Source: an uncultured Geobacteraceae bacterium
GTDB taxonomy: Bacteria; Desulfobacterota; Desulfuromonadia; Geobacterales; Pseudopelobacteraceae
Reading direction: 5' to 3'
Length of the DNA: 64,000 nucleotides
NCBI GenBank assembly: GCA_903939115.1
Contig: CAJAFV010000046.1
Coordinates: 1-64,000, forward strand
The position numbers were made by a program, and so were the translations under genes. The notes under the pieces are model-generated. The model did no database searches. It saw only the letters and a list, made by a program, of their open reading frames with translations, and was not told where the DNA came from. This document shows positions 8,945 to 16,633 of this stretch, in pieces; position 1 is the first letter of the stretch; the number at the start of each line of letters is the position of its first letter.

Positions 8945-9267
8945 GATTCGGTTATCTCCTTTTGCCGACGACGTGCAAGATCAAGCTCCCGTTTTGGGGT
9001 TTCATCCGTTTTCTTTATAAACGAATGAAGCACGACAATTTTCTTCCCAACCTTCGTACAGTAGAACACTCTTGCTATGCCTTCACGCCCCTTAGGCCGC
9101 AATTCAAACAAGCCACCTCCCATTGCACGCGAATGTGGCATGCGGAGGTCAAGGCCAAACTCTTCCAGCAGATTGGTAAGGCGAGCATACGAAGCTCGAA
9201 TCCCAACCGGCAAGTAATCAATTTCCAAACGTACCTCTTCACTGTAGTAGTCTATTATCCAGTGCAT
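8941..9267 (-). CDS. RelE/HigB-superfamily toxin (Gp49-like)
   Basis: A 108-residue basic protein with the layout of phage-derived Gp49/HigB-like toxins: an N-terminal yYSEEVRLEI segment, LRMPHSRAMGGGLFELRPKG and ARVFYCTKVGKKIVVLHSFIKKTDETP near the C-terminus. HSFIKKT.ETP is the best known signature of this group. Such toxins cleave mRNA on the ribosome. It lies directly upstream of, and overlaps by 4 bp, the XRE antitoxin gene, so the pair forms a type II toxin-antitoxin operon. The coding sequence looks intact. Confidence 0.88.
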   Translation of the reverse strand: MHWIIDYYSEEVRLEIDYLPVGIRASYARLTNLLEEFGLDLRMPHSRAMGGGLFELRPKGREGIARVFYCTKVGKKIVVLHSFIKKTDETPKRELDLARRRQKEITES

Positions 9268-9275
9268 TCATGCCT

Positions 9276-9319
9276 CATAACATATTTGTTATGTTTGTTC
9301 AATGATCAATTTGAACAAA
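9276..9319. promoter_or_regulatory. Inverted repeats upstream of the higBA-like operon
   Basis: Two inverted repeats lie just upstream of the toxin start: CATAACA/TGTTATG (9276-9282 and 9287-9293) and TTTGTTCAA/TTGAACAAA (9294-9302 and 9311-9319). Both arms are perfect. Their place in the only upstream region of the operon suggests operators for the XRE antitoxin. Function is inferred. Confidence 0.55.
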
Positions 9320-9455
9320 AAGTTTGACAGAGTCGATAGTTTTCCTATAAAAGGTGTATTCGCTTCTTGGGTGATTTTTCTTTACGGGGATCATCTGAAA
9401 TTCGAAATGGTAATCAAAAAAGTTTTGCTGAGTGTTCCGTTTGGGGAGCCAGTTT

Positions 9456-9500
9456 AAACAAGTCTGATTACGCTATAACAGCTGGTCAGGCTTGTTTTTT
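9456..9500 (+). terminator. Hairpin followed by T run upstream of tRNA-Gly
   Basis: AAACAAGTCTGA (9456-9467) pairs with TCAGGCTTGTTT (9486-9497) with one G-U pair, and T residues follow. It looks like a rho-independent terminator on the plus strand. No plus-strand gene ends just before it, so it could instead insulate the tRNA gene or be a relic. Confidence 0.4.
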
Positions 9501-9509
9501 ATCATGTAT

Positions 9510-9584
9510 GCGGGAATAACTCAGTGGTAGAGTGCAACCTTCCCAAGGTTGAGGTCGCGAGTTCGAATCTCGTTTCCCGCTCCA
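9510..9584 (+). tRNA. tRNA-Gly, anticodon CCC
   Basis: A complete cloverleaf of 75 nt. The acceptor stem is GCGGGAA/TTCCCGC, the D arm ACTC-AGTGGTA-GAGT, the anticodon stem CAACC/GGTTG with loop TTCCCAA (anticodon CCC, reading GGG), the T arm GCGAG-TTCGAAT-CTCGT, and an encoded CCA end at 9582-9584. A terminator follows at once. tRNA genes are common integration targets, but no integrase is seen here. Confidence 0.97.
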
Positions 9585-9594
9585 AATAACACAC

Positions 9595-9625
9595 GGGCCA
9601 GGTCAAGTACCTGGCCCTTATTTTA
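9595..9625 (+). terminator. Rho-independent terminator after tRNA-Gly
   Basis: A perfect stem GGGCCAGGT/ACCTGGCCC (9595-9603 and 9609-9617) with a 5-nt loop is followed by TTATTTTA. It starts 11 nt after the tRNA CCA end. Confidence 0.85.
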
Positions 9626-9732
9626 TGTGGCTTTACAGCAATTATACCTTCCGCTTTTTTCTTCGGTAATAACCTATTCCACACCATATTAGTCAATTCT
9701 GTGCCTTAGCCGTGCCTTTGATGTCCCATTGT

Positions 9733-10476
9733 TTAAAACTGCCCCTCTAATATTTTTCTCAACTGATCGTCAAGCCTGTATTCAGCCAGCATGAAGTCTT
9801 CCAGTTCGTGAGTTGCGGTGTTATAGCAAATAAACTTCGGTGAATCTATTCCGACGTGCTTCTTTTTATTCTTTCCCTTCCCCTCAAAAAGGACAAATGG
9901 CTCAGAACGTGGGGTATGACCAACTACTTGGTTGAAGCGGTTGTCCATCTTTTCATAACCAATCGAACACCAAAATATTCCGGAAACATCTTGATGGCCG
10001 CCTCGAATAGACCCTATATCAAAAATAGATGAGAGAGATTCCGGTGCTATTGGTTGTGCAAGATACCAGGCAAACTCAGCATTAATCCAGGCACTCGCGT
10101 CTTCTATGGTCTTGAACGGTTTCCCGTGTTTTCTCGACAGGCCTCCGTGGACGAGAAGGTAATTATCGCGGACCAGAGAACCATGCAGAAGATCCTTATA
10201 CAGATTTACTACATGGAATAGCTCTGGGCTGTACCTGTTTCCTGAACATCTGAAATAGGCATGAGCATTGCTTAAATACGGCAGTTCGTGGTTACCGCAT
10301 AACAGAACACAATTGCTATCAACCGCGAGCTTGAAGGTAACAATGATATCCGCATCGGAGGCAGGGTATGAATCCATAAAGTCGCCGAGGATGATATGCT
10401 CTTCTTCCGGCTTGTAATCAATGAACGCTTTGCATTTTGCGTAATTGCCGTGGAGGTCGCTTATTATCAGGCTCAA
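9733..10476 (-). CDS. Calcineurin-like metallophosphoesterase
   Basis: A 247-residue protein with the metallophosphatase motifs in order: DLHGN (Asp7, His9), GDFMD (31-35) and GNHE (61-64), then a GGLSRKHG-type segment and VVGHTPR near residue 190. This pattern resembles the PP1/ApaH-like serine/threonine phosphatases or diadenosine-tetraphosphate hydrolases. The start codon appears to be TTG, preceded by GAGG. It has two metal ions in the active site by family knowledge. The substrate cannot be named. It lies 25 bp downstream of the hydrolase gene on the same strand, so the two may be co-transcribed. Confidence 0.85.
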   Translation of the reverse strand: MSLIISDLHGNYAKCKAFIDYKPEEEHIILGDFMDSYPASDADIIVTFKLAVDSNCVLLCGNHELPYLSNAHAYFRCSGNRYSPELFHVVNLYKDLLHGSLVRDNYLLVHGGLSRKHGKPFKTIEDASAWINAEFAWYLAQPIAPESLSSIFDIGSIRGGHQDVSGIFWCSIGYEKMDNRFNQVVGHTPRSEPFVLFEGKGKNKKKHVGIDSPKFICYNTATHELEDFMLAEYRLDDQLRKILEGQF

Positions 10477-10501
10477 TGTATTTCAACCTCAATGGATATT
10501 T

Positions 10502-11260
10502 TTATATTGAAATCCGGCGGACCAGATTCCCGACTTTCACAAAGTACTCTTCCTCATTGGCAGGCAGGATGGTGTTATGGTCTCCACGTTCAAACACAAT
10601 GAGTTCCTTCGGTTCATTGGCCCAATCATAGAGCCGTTCAGCATGACTGACTGATACCAGATCGTCATTACGGGTGTGCATAATCAGCACCCTACCGGTA
10701 AATGAGGAGATTTTTGCCTGCTGGTTAAAGTGACGGTCTACTTCGTTTTTCAGTTCGTCCATGGTCGCACCCACATGACGCGGTTCGATGCGAACCAGAA
10801 TCCGCTCTAAGGGGTCGGCCACTCCACTTTCAATGATGAGGCCTGCCGCCTGGGGATACAGAGAAGCGCCATGCAGAGCGTACAAGGAACCGAGTGAACG
10901 TCCAAAGAAGATGATCTTTTCCGGCGGGATGGCAATGGCTTCAACAATCAGACGGACATCCTCCAGCATAGCAGTCAAGGCCGGTGCACCGCTCGACATG
11001 CCGTAACCGCGATATTCTGCCAGTAGCAGGTTGGCACCCAATCCGGCAATGCGCTGTTCAAAATCTCCCAGATAATCCTGAACGCTTTCGCCGTTGCCAT
11101 GAAAATGAATAATAGTGGGGAATTTATCGGAAACCTTCAGACAGCGGCACCCCAAACGGTAGCCGTCTCCCGTAACAAAGAACGGGTTATCGAAATGGTT
11201 CGGCCAGGGGTAGAAATATTGCGCCGAAAGGGTTGGGTGATCGAGCATTGAATCGTTCAT
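10502..11260 (-). CDS. Alpha/beta hydrolase
   Basis: A 252-residue alpha/beta hydrolase. The nucleophile elbow is GRSLG with Ser122, the oxyanion-hole loop is HFHGNGES (about 52-60), the acid is in RNDDLVSV (Asp199 or Asp200) and the catalytic histidine is His228 in GDHNT. The layout resembles the ABHD13/ABHD17-like serine hydrolases (family Hydrolase_4 or peptidase S9-like). The ATG at 11260 follows AGGATAA. Substrate is unknown. It sits between a DUF364 gene and a metallophosphatase, all minus strand. Confidence 0.85.
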   Translation of the reverse strand: MNDSMLDHPTLSAQYFYPWPNHFDNPFFVTGDGYRLGCRCLKVSDKFPTIIHFHGNGESVQDYLGDFEQRIAGLGANLLLAEYRGYGMSSGAPALTAMLEDVRLIVEAIAIPPEKIIFFGRSLGSLYALHGASLYPQAAGLIIESGVADPLERILVRIEPRHVGATMDELKNEVDRHFNQQAKISSFTGRVLIMHTRNDDLVSVSHAERLYDWANEPKELIVFERGDHNTILPANEEEYFVKVGNLVRRISI

Positions 11261-11319
11261 TGTCTTATCCTATTGATTGACGTATATAACTAGCTTTCGC
11301 TGCCTGGTAACCTTCCCGT

Positions 11320-12147
11320 TCAGGAAGACACGGGGCAGCCGTTATAAAGACTGGCCTCAAAACAGAGCTTCCGGGTGGCCGTACCCCATGGCTTGCGCTG
11401 AGCAATCAGTTCCAGTAACAGCAGACCGTCGTTGACTAGGCGCCCACCCAGCACATGCACCCCGCAGGCGAAGAGTGGATCGGGAAAATAGCCCGCCGTT
11501 GGTCCCAATACGGAGATATGTTCGGCTGCAGTGCAGTGTAACAGCACCTCCTCAATGGTTCCGTTCTGCACAGTAGTGCCGGTGCACAACACCTTGTTAC
11601 AGCCGTTCAGTGCCTTCACATCCAGAGTTACAGGGAGCTTTGGGTAACGTTCAATAAGTTGGGGATTCTTCTCAATGATGACCAGCTCGGCATCGGAGTC
11701 CCGAAGATATTTGAGAAGGGGTGGAAAGAAGCCGACCATTCCCACCCGGTCTCCAGCTCTAATCTGCATCAAGCCTATGGAATCGGTGGCACTGCCGGGA
11801 GAGTTCCCGGTGAGTCGCATCACCTGCTGGCAAATGGCGTTAATCGCGGCCAGTCCCAGCATATTCAGGACAGGATCGCTCCCGCCGAAGGCCTCAACAT
11901 ACCGCTCAGGGCGGCAGCCGACAAACGTATCCGGCATTAACGTCATGTAGTCCCCAGCACTGTTGTCGGGGATAAGCACATAACTAATTCCTCCGGCGCC
12001 CCCCTCCAGAGCCATAGCCATAAACTCACACTCCTTGGGTTGGCCTCCTGGGAAAAAAGGCGGGAAGACTATTCCGGCCACCTTCGGAATGGAAAAGCGG
12101 GCTGAAAGCCCCAGTGCCATATCCCGTATTTCGGTCATAATACTCAT
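11320..12147 (-). CDS. DUF364 family Rossmann-like protein (DUF4213 N-domain)
   Basis: About 275 residues from the ATG at 12147, chosen because GAGGAG lies 6 nt upstream. The C-terminal half carries the DUF364 pattern: GDRVGMVGFFPPLL, an acidic strand VIIEKNP, a CTGTTVQNGTIEEVL block and VLGPTAGYFPDPLF. The family is thought to bind metal or a small molecule in a PLP-synthesis-like or Rossmann fold, and some members adjoin molybdenum or nickel metabolism. No metal-cofactor genes are near here. True function unknown. A longer in-frame start at 12198 is possible but has no good ribosome site. Confidence 0.78.
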   Translation of the reverse strand: MSIMTEIRDMALGLSARFSIPKVAGIVFPPFFPGGQPKECEFMAMALEGGAGGISYVLIPDNSAGDYMTLMPDTFVGCRPERYVEAFGGSDPVLNMLGLAAINAICQQVMRLTGNSPGSATDSIGLMQIRAGDRVGMVGFFPPLLKYLRDSDAELVIIEKNPQLIERYPKLPVTLDVKALNGCNKVLCTGTTVQNGTIEEVLLHCTAAEHISVLGPTAGYFPDPLFACGVHVLGGRLVNDGLLLLELIAQRKPWGTATRKLCFEASLYNGCPVSS

Positions 12148-12319
12148 CGGTTGCTCCTCTCTGACAGGTACGCAGTCATGCGGACAATCTCTTCGCAAGG
12201 TCCCAGATAATTGAAATGGGTTATTGCTACTCCGATTGCTTGTAAAGGCTTACGCGGCACGATTATTTGTATCATAACTCATATTGAAACTCAGAACTTT
12301 GCCAAAACGTATTGGTGGC

Positions 12320-12736
12320 TTAACTGCCAATTATTTTCACCAGCACCCGTTTCCGCCTTTTACCGTCAAATTCCCCGTAAAAGATCTGCTCCCAGGGTCC
12401 GAGGTCAAGCTTGCCATCGGTAACGGCGACAACAACTTCACGTCCCATGATAGTGCGTTTCAGATGAGCGTCCGCATTATCCTCGTAGCCATTGTGGCGG
12501 TAATGTGAATATGGTTTTTCAGGAGCAAGTCCCTCAAGCCATTCTTCAATATCCTGATGCAAGCCGGACTCATCATCATTTATGAAGACGCTTGCTGTTA
12601 TGTGCATCGCGTTGCAGAGCAGGATTCCTTCGGTAATTCCACTTTCGCGCAGGCATTCAGAAACAGTAGCCGTGATGTTGATTAACTCACGGCGTTGCTT
12701 TGTCTCAAACCACAACTCTTTACGGAATGATTTCAT
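12320..12736 (-). CDS. YjbQ/UPF0047 family protein
   Basis: A 138-residue protein of the usual UPF0047 length. It shows the conserved pieces [42 protein letters not shown] and [18 protein letters not shown]; the histidines in HRHN and DAHLK are typical metal-site residues of the family. Members have been linked to thiamine phosphate synthase side activity, but the physiological role is unsettled. The ATG at 12736 matches family N-termini; the in-frame TTG at 12814 adds residues without family support. Confidence 0.88.
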   Translation of the reverse strand: MKSFRKELWFETKQRRELINITATVSECLRESGITEGILLCNAMHITASVFINDDESGLHQDIEEWLEGLAPEKPYSHYRHNGYEDNADAHLKRTIMGREVVVAVTDGKLDLGPWEQIFYGEFDGKRRKRVLVKIIGS

Positions 12737-12830
12737 TTTGGACCACCTATCAGTCATGATTTTTTTTGTGTATGAATGCTTTTTGTGGCGGGAAGGTACA
12801 AACATTACTTCCAAAACGGCACTTCATCTC

Positions 12831-12860
12831 ACGCGAAGGTGCGAAGACGCAAAGAAACAA
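12831..12860. repeat. Dispersed GCGAAG/GCAAAG-type intergenic repeat
   Basis: A short stretch with the elements CGCGAAGG, GCGAAGACGC and GCAAAGAAAC. It resembles the paired elements at 38101-38133 and 38196-38224, which contain CCGCAAAGGCGCAAAG and CGCGAAGG. It is therefore one member of a small dispersed intergenic repeat family. No function seen. Confidence 0.5.
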
Positions 12861-12907
12861 AATGAGAAGAGTCTTTATCGGGTCATCGGTACATTCTTCA
12901 CAAGAGG

Positions 12908-13267
12908 TTATGCCGCTAACCTGAGCGTCGTTTCGATCTCATCCCATGGCACACACACTCGCTTTAGCTCGTCGCGTTCGATCAATCCCACTAACTCAAG
13001 AGTCTTTACATCCTCATGGACATTTGCATAGCTGCGTTTCAGGAGCTTCGTCAAGGCGTTCACACTCATAGCACCCGAAGTGTGGAGCGTTTCAAGGAGA
13101 ACAAGCCGTTTGGGGGTGATATAACGCAAGAGGGTTTTGAAATCGTGGAAGTATGTCCGCTCAATTGGTTGCGTCGGGAAGACACCCTTGTCAAACTGTT
13201 GAAAAATTGCGGCGGTTTCCTTGTTGGATTCGTTCCAGCTCTTTATTCCAATGTTCAAATCTCTCAT
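12908..13267 (-). CDS. Winged-helix regulator, TumA/HVO_A0114-like antitoxin
   Basis: A 119-residue protein whose C-terminal half is a winged helix: KRLVLLETLHTSGAMSVNAL, then KRSYANVHEDVKTLELVGLIERDE, a MarR-like DNA-reading layout. Such proteins (HVO_A0114-like) are paired with TumE-type small toxins. The ATG at 13267 overlaps the stop of a broken TumE-like frame just upstream (ATGA), which supports the assignment. The antitoxin frame is intact although the toxin is not. DNA targets are unknown; a recycled role as a regulator is possible. Confidence 0.7.
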   Translation of the reverse strand: MRDLNIGIKSWNESNKETAAIFQQFDKGVFPTQPIERTYFHDFKTLLRYITPKRLVLLETLHTSGAMSVNALTKLLKRSYANVHEDVKTLELVGLIERDELKRVCVPWDEIETTLRLAA

Positions 13268-13435
13268 GGCGTATTATCCTCATTTAAAATAGTCTCAATG
13301 TCAGCAAGAAAGTCTGTAAAAGACGCTTCCAACTTTCGGAAGATGTACGGAAACTCTGTACCCATGATCTGTTTGTGATCACCCTTGCCGCGTTCAGATC
13401 TCGTTCTTATAGTGTAAAATACTATAGCTCACCAT
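13264..13435 (-). pseudogene. Broken TumE-like toxin gene (C-terminal remnant)
   Basis: Too short for a normal gene call. The last about 50 codons read RGKGDHKQIMGTEFPY, then FRKLEASFTDFLADIE, which fits the conserved GKGDHxH...PYxF...DFLxD ending of small TumE-family toxins. Upstream, the preceding part is in another frame: ATG at 13435 gives MVSYSILHYKNE and stops, which fits the usual YDNE that precedes RGKGDH. So the gene seems 5'-truncated and frameshifted near 13405. Its stop overlaps the antitoxin start. Family assignment is from memory of the motif. Confidence 0.5.
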
Positions 13436-13728
13436 TGAGGTCAATTTATATATGTTGCCAGAATTGCGGCAGTCCATAATGCTATTTCACACAGTGAGTG
13501 CACCGCATCGGCTTCTCCTTGGATAACGCAAATTACCCTGTTAACGTAATAAGTATACGGTAAACTTGTCTGTTGGTCGGTAAATGCTGCGCTCAAAAGA
13601 GGCCGATTTGCGAAAAGCAGGGTGGTGTTTATTGATATGGAGGCCATTAGTGATTTGGTCGAATACATGGAGGAATTACAGGAATGGTTATGGGGTGTAT
13701 CTGTAAGCGGGGGTGGAGATGCTGGAAA

Positions 13729-14133
13729 TCAGATAGCGGCAACTGCAATCACCCCAGGCAGTTGCGCAGCTTTCCTGTCAAAGGTGAGCATCGCGGAACA
13801 TCCAAGTCGGGCATACCTTGCAGTCATGAGGCAATCGGCAAAATCGGCACTGCTGTTTTCGTAGAGATAAAGTGCCTCTTCCAGCGTTTCTTCCTGTTCG
13901 ATTCTAATATCACGGGTTTCAAGCAGCATTCTGAAGGTGGATAAGATGGTTTTTTTGTCAATCGAGGCACACGAACGCAATACCCACTCACTTTCCAGCA
14001 TGGTCAAAAGGCTGACGACAACCGGCTCACCTGATTGAACAGCATTTTCAATCGCCGCCCTGGCCAGTTCGGCCTGCATCAGGTCATCGCGAAGCAAATA
14101 TCGGATTAGGACGTTGGTATCAAGTCCATACAT
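13729..14133 (-). CDS. vapC: VapC-type PIN-domain toxin
   Basis: A 134-residue PIN-domain ribonuclease. The start LDTNVLIRYLLRDD holds the first catalytic aspartate (Asp5), LLTMLESEWVLR the second acidic residue, and ENSSADFADCLMTARYARLGC the DF.D segment, ending with LTFDRKAAQLPGV. VapC toxins cut tRNA or rRNA. The ATG overlaps the antitoxin stop (TGATG), so translation is coupled. All expected acidic residues are present and the gene looks functional. Confidence 0.93.
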   Translation of the reverse strand: MYGLDTNVLIRYLLRDDLMQAELARAAIENAVQSGEPVVVSLLTMLESEWVLRSCASIDKKTILSTFRMLLETRDIRIEQEETLEEALYLYENSSADFADCLMTARYARLGCSAMLTFDRKAAQLPGVIAVAAI

Positions 14134-14354
14134 CAGCGCCAACTCTTCATATCATCAACAGCTAACGGTCTACGTTCCGAATCGTGTAACAGACCATACA
14201 TATCTTTGATGCTTCGTTTCTTGGCACGCATAATAACGGTACCATCCGATGTCAGCGTAAACTGGATCTGATCCTGCGGCTGTAAACAGAGAGCCTCTCT
14301 GATGTCCCTCGGTATCGTAGTTTGCCCTTTAGAAGTCATGGTTGCGAGTGACAT
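14133..14354 (-). CDS. vapB: VapB-type AbrB-fold antitoxin
   Basis: A 73-residue SpoVT/AbrB-fold DNA-binding antitoxin, with the swapped-hairpin signature TMTSKGQTTIPRDIREALCLQPQDQIQF and a C-terminal tail that binds the toxin. The start at 14354 is decided by a perfect AAGGAGGTG site 7 nt upstream. It is the first gene of the vapBC operon and probably represses it through the inverted repeat at 14368-14396. Confidence 0.92.
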   Translation of the reverse strand: MSLATMTSKGQTTIPRDIREALCLQPQDQIQFTLTSDGTVIMRAKKRSIKDMYGLLHDSERRPLAVDDMKSWR

Positions 14355-14367
14355 GGGTAGCACCTCC

Positions 14368-14396
14368 TTCCTTACATATAACAATATAGTAAGGAA
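14368..14396. promoter_or_regulatory. vapBC operator candidate
   Basis: TTCCTTAC (14368-14375) and GTAAGGAA (14389-14396) are perfect inverted arms around an AT-only-like 13-nt core (ATATAACAATATA). The element overlaps the ribosome-binding region and the presumed promoter of vapBC. AbrB-fold antitoxins typically bind such sites. Inferred. Confidence 0.6.
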
Positions 14397-14756
14397 TCCA
14401 CTGATGCAATCAAAATTTTCAAAATTTTCCCATTACTAACGATCATGAAAACGGCTATTTGGTCCGTAAAACATAATAACTAACTGGCTGGCTGGACTGG
14501 ACATAGTTGAAATTGAGAGTGGAACAAACCGGGAATTATAATTGTTGTTGACGGTAAAAGTAGTTGACGATCAGTCAAAGACAACTTCCGATTCAGACCG
14601 CTGGCTGATAGAGGATGCAATAACTGCTGGATGTAGACCTCACGGGAAGAGTATGAAAGGGCTTTAAAAAATGGGATGCCGGTGCGGAATTAGGAACGAA
14701 TGAGTATCCATAGTTGGGAACCCTGAAAAGTAGCCTGCTGGAGGGATATCAAACAG
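14397..14756. other. Intergenic region without a recognisable gene
   Basis: Nothing that looks like a complete gene is present. There is a short plus-strand open stretch of about 42 codons near 14547-14670 (including DDQSKTTSDSDRWLIEDA), without a good start or known family. It may be debris from the surrounding accessory region. Confidence 0.4.
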
Positions 14757-14784
14757 AAAAGGACACCCCGAAAGGTGCCCTTCA
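14757..14784 (-). terminator. Terminator of the first twin-peptide gene
   Basis: On the minus strand, AGGGCACC and GGTGTCCT form a stem around TTTCG and are followed by TTTTC. It lies 35 bp beyond the stop of the 76-residue peptide gene, giving a compact single-gene unit. Confidence 0.75.
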
Positions 14785-14819
14785 ATTTGCTGCTATTTCC
14801 ATTTATTCCTCCTTATTAT

Positions 14820-15050
14820 CTAGTTTTTTGCTGCTGCTCCAACTTTCTCGTCTTTCACTACTGAGACAATCCCTTTTACCATTCCAGTCATAAGCAATAC
14901 CGCTGGAACAATCTGGCCTACAACTATCATCGAGCAGAATCCTAAGAATACCCAGACCAAAATCCCACTGCTTGCTTCCATTGCGCCCGTTGCTGCCATT
15001 GCCGTTACTGGTGCCAAGATTCCTACGATAGTGGTAATAAGTGCTCTCAT
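14820..15050 (-). CDS. Small exported/membrane peptide, twin copy A
   Basis: A 76-residue protein: a signal-like first helix (ALITTIVGILAPVTAMAA), a short acidic spacer (GAMEASSG), one long membrane helix (ILVWVFLGFCSMIVVGQIVP and beyond) and a basic/acidic tail KDEKVGAAAKN. If the leader is cleaved after AMA, the mature peptide is about 57 residues. It has strong GGAGG, its own terminator and a sigma-54-like promoter 59 nt upstream. A paralogue about 78 percent identical is encoded at 19806-20036 on the other strand. I do not recognise the family. Layout is like small inner-membrane or fibre-forming peptides; function unknown. Confidence 0.85.
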   Translation of the reverse strand: MRALITTIVGILAPVTAMAATGAMEASSGILVWVFLGFCSMIVVGQIVPAVLLMTGMVKGIVSVVKDEKVGAAAKN

Positions 15051-15108
15051 GACATCCTCCTTGTATTTTTTACTTTGGATTTATTTCGTGTGCTTCTGTC
15101 TTTACCTA

Positions 15109-15127
15109 TTACACTTGCCGTGCCAAA
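15109..15127 (-). promoter_or_regulatory. Sigma-54-like promoter of twin peptide A
   Basis: On the minus strand the sequence TTTGGCACGGCAAGTGTAA has TGGCACG at -24 and GTGTA at the -12 position, with correct GG-N10 spacing but T in place of C in the -12 GC. It lies 59 nt before the ATG. The same kind of element is found 54 nt before the paralogous gene, which strengthens both. Confidence 0.5.
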
Positions 15128-15417
15128 CTTTGAAACAAAGTAACGGTGTGATGTAACATGCAGATATTGTTTATAATAATATTATTCCTGTAGCAGGGAT
15201 GGTGTCAGTCTGGGGTGTGTCTGGGGAGTTACTGTATGAATTTCTCATACTAATCTTAGTCCGCTGAAATGTTAGTACTTGTATTTCAGTTGGTTACAAA
15301 ATTGTATATTACGATGTAGGGTGTATCATTCTTTGATACCCAATGATTATGTACTATATCAGACTGTACCCAGCGCGAGGCTGGTGAGTGGTTCACGCAG
15401 AAGTACGCGAGGTAGTT
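15128..15417. other. AT-rich intergenic region upstream of twin peptide A
   Basis: No gene is seen. It would contain any enhancer-binding-protein sites for the sigma-54-like promoter at 15109-15127. A TATTGTTTATAATAATATTATT stretch around 15164-15186 is AT-rich; no clear palindromic activator site could be picked out by eye. Confidence 0.4.
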
Positions 15418-15636
15418 ATGGTTGAGCCAGACGAGAGAACCACCGCCACTGAAGAAGTTGATGACACCAAAGAAGCTGAAGAAACCTCTGAAAAAGGCGG
15501 CACCATCGCAGCAGAGACTGCGCCAGTAACCACCGTTACAAACAAGGGTGGTTTCGAAGCGACGAAAGAGTCAGAGGCAGTATCGGCAAAAGAGAGACTG
15601 GTGTTATATAAGTCCTTTGGGATAAAGGGTAACTAA
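15418..15636 (+). CDS. Possible small acidic protein, unknown
   Basis: A 72-residue reading frame from the ATG at 15418, preceded by GAGGT at 5-nt spacing. The product is rich in Glu, Thr, Ala and Lys (VDDTKEAEETSEKGG), with no membrane segment or known domain. It sits alone between minus-strand genes. Composition is plausible for a small disordered protein, but there is no family support and it could be a chance frame. Confidence 0.35.
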   Translation: MVEPDERTTATEEVDDTKEAEETSEKGGTIAAETAPVTTVTNKGGFEATKESEAVSAKERLVLYKSFGIKGN

Positions 15637-15796
15637 GGGGAGAGGTGAATACATCCTCGGCATCTCAGCTCGAAACACTAGCGGTTCAGTTTGCCAGTTA
15701 ACCGTCTTTTTTGAGTTATGCTTGAACTGATCAGAACTGCCTCTCCATATGGAAATTACGCCATTGGGATTTGAGTCGGTAGTTTGTCATATGCAT

Positions 15797-16633
15797 TTAG
15801 ATTTCGATGATTTTATGGTTTTCAAGCAACCATCGCTCTTGAAATGCTCTTCTAGCCGCCCATCCGACCTCCTTGATGTACCAGCCATTCACAGAAGCCC
15901 CAACGAGCGCCCCGATAGCAGGGATCGTCTGGAGTGCTTTTCGTTTCGTCAAATTGATACCAAGTTGCTTCGCGAGATTTTTGACGCCGATAATACCAGC
16001 TTCCTTGCTCATTTGCTTGGCTGCAGCTTTTTGCGCCAACACCTTCCATGTTTCCCTGGTAATAGCGACCTCAATCGTTCGGAGTGTACTTAACGCAGAA
16101 ACTTTTTCGACCATATCGTTAGCGCCTGAAGTTGCCAAAATAGCGAGTATAAACTCTTTGTCCTGGGCTGTTTTGACTTCAAACCCATAGCACACGCCAA
16201 TCTTATGGATAGTTCTCATTGCCAGTACGACTATCGCAGGTATGTCTGCAGTTATTCCAAGTAAGCCAAACGCTCCTGTAGCGCCCCCTTCAGCACTTCC
16301 CATCCCGATAGCCCAGTTGTGAACTTCGTTTGACAGAGCATCTGATTTCTCAAGATCATGCGTTTTCAATCCTTCAACGGAATTAACACCGGCATCGCGA
16401 ACAATGTCTTTCGTATCAGTAAGCCATTCGGCTGCTGATGATGAACAGTCTAAAACCCCCCGTATCGCCGCTTCTGGAATTATTTTATTGATCAGCCACG
16501 TAATAGGCGCCAGTGCAACGCCCAATGCTTTTGAAACAACAGAGGGTTCTTCTCTCTTCCACTTCAGAATATCGGTAACCTGATCTGATTCATACTTTGT
16601 CAAAGGCATTAAAAGGCCTGTGTTCTCTGTCAT
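15797..16633 (-). CDS. EcsC family protein
   Basis: A 278-residue protein matching the EcsC layout: N-terminal LTKYESDQVTDILKWKREEPS, a GATGAFGLLGITADIPAIVVLAMRTIHKIGVCYGF core (glycine-rich, membrane-affine), and LTKRKALQTIPAIGALVGASVNGWYIKEVGWAARRAFQERW at the end. EcsC proteins are membrane-associated and of unknown biochemical function (named from a Bacillus ABC-transporter locus). Its ATG overlaps the stop of the upstream Pmp3-like gene by 4 bp (ATGA), so the two are translationally coupled. Confidence 0.85.
   Translation of the reverse strand: MTENTGLLMPLTKYESDQVTDILKWKREEPSVVSKALGVALAPITWLINKIIPEAAIRGVLDCSSSAAEWLTDTKDIVRDAGVNSVEGLKTHDLEKSDALSNEVHNWAIGMGSAEGGATGAFGLLGITADIPAIVVLAMRTIHKIGVCYGFEVKTAQDKEFILAILATSGANDMVEKVSALSTLRTIEVAITRETWKVLAQKAAAKQMSKEAGIIGVKNLAKQLGINLTKRKALQTIPAIGALVGASVNGWYIKEVGWAARRAFQERWLLENHKIIEI

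Noticed and set aside
9502-9696. 64-residue minus-strand reading frame containing ERETRFELATSTLGR
   Set aside because: It is the antisense translation of the tRNA-Gly gene and its terminator, a known annotation artefact.
13441-13668. 75-residue minus-strand frame
   Set aside because: No ribosome site, odd composition and no family; likely chance in an AT-rich gap.
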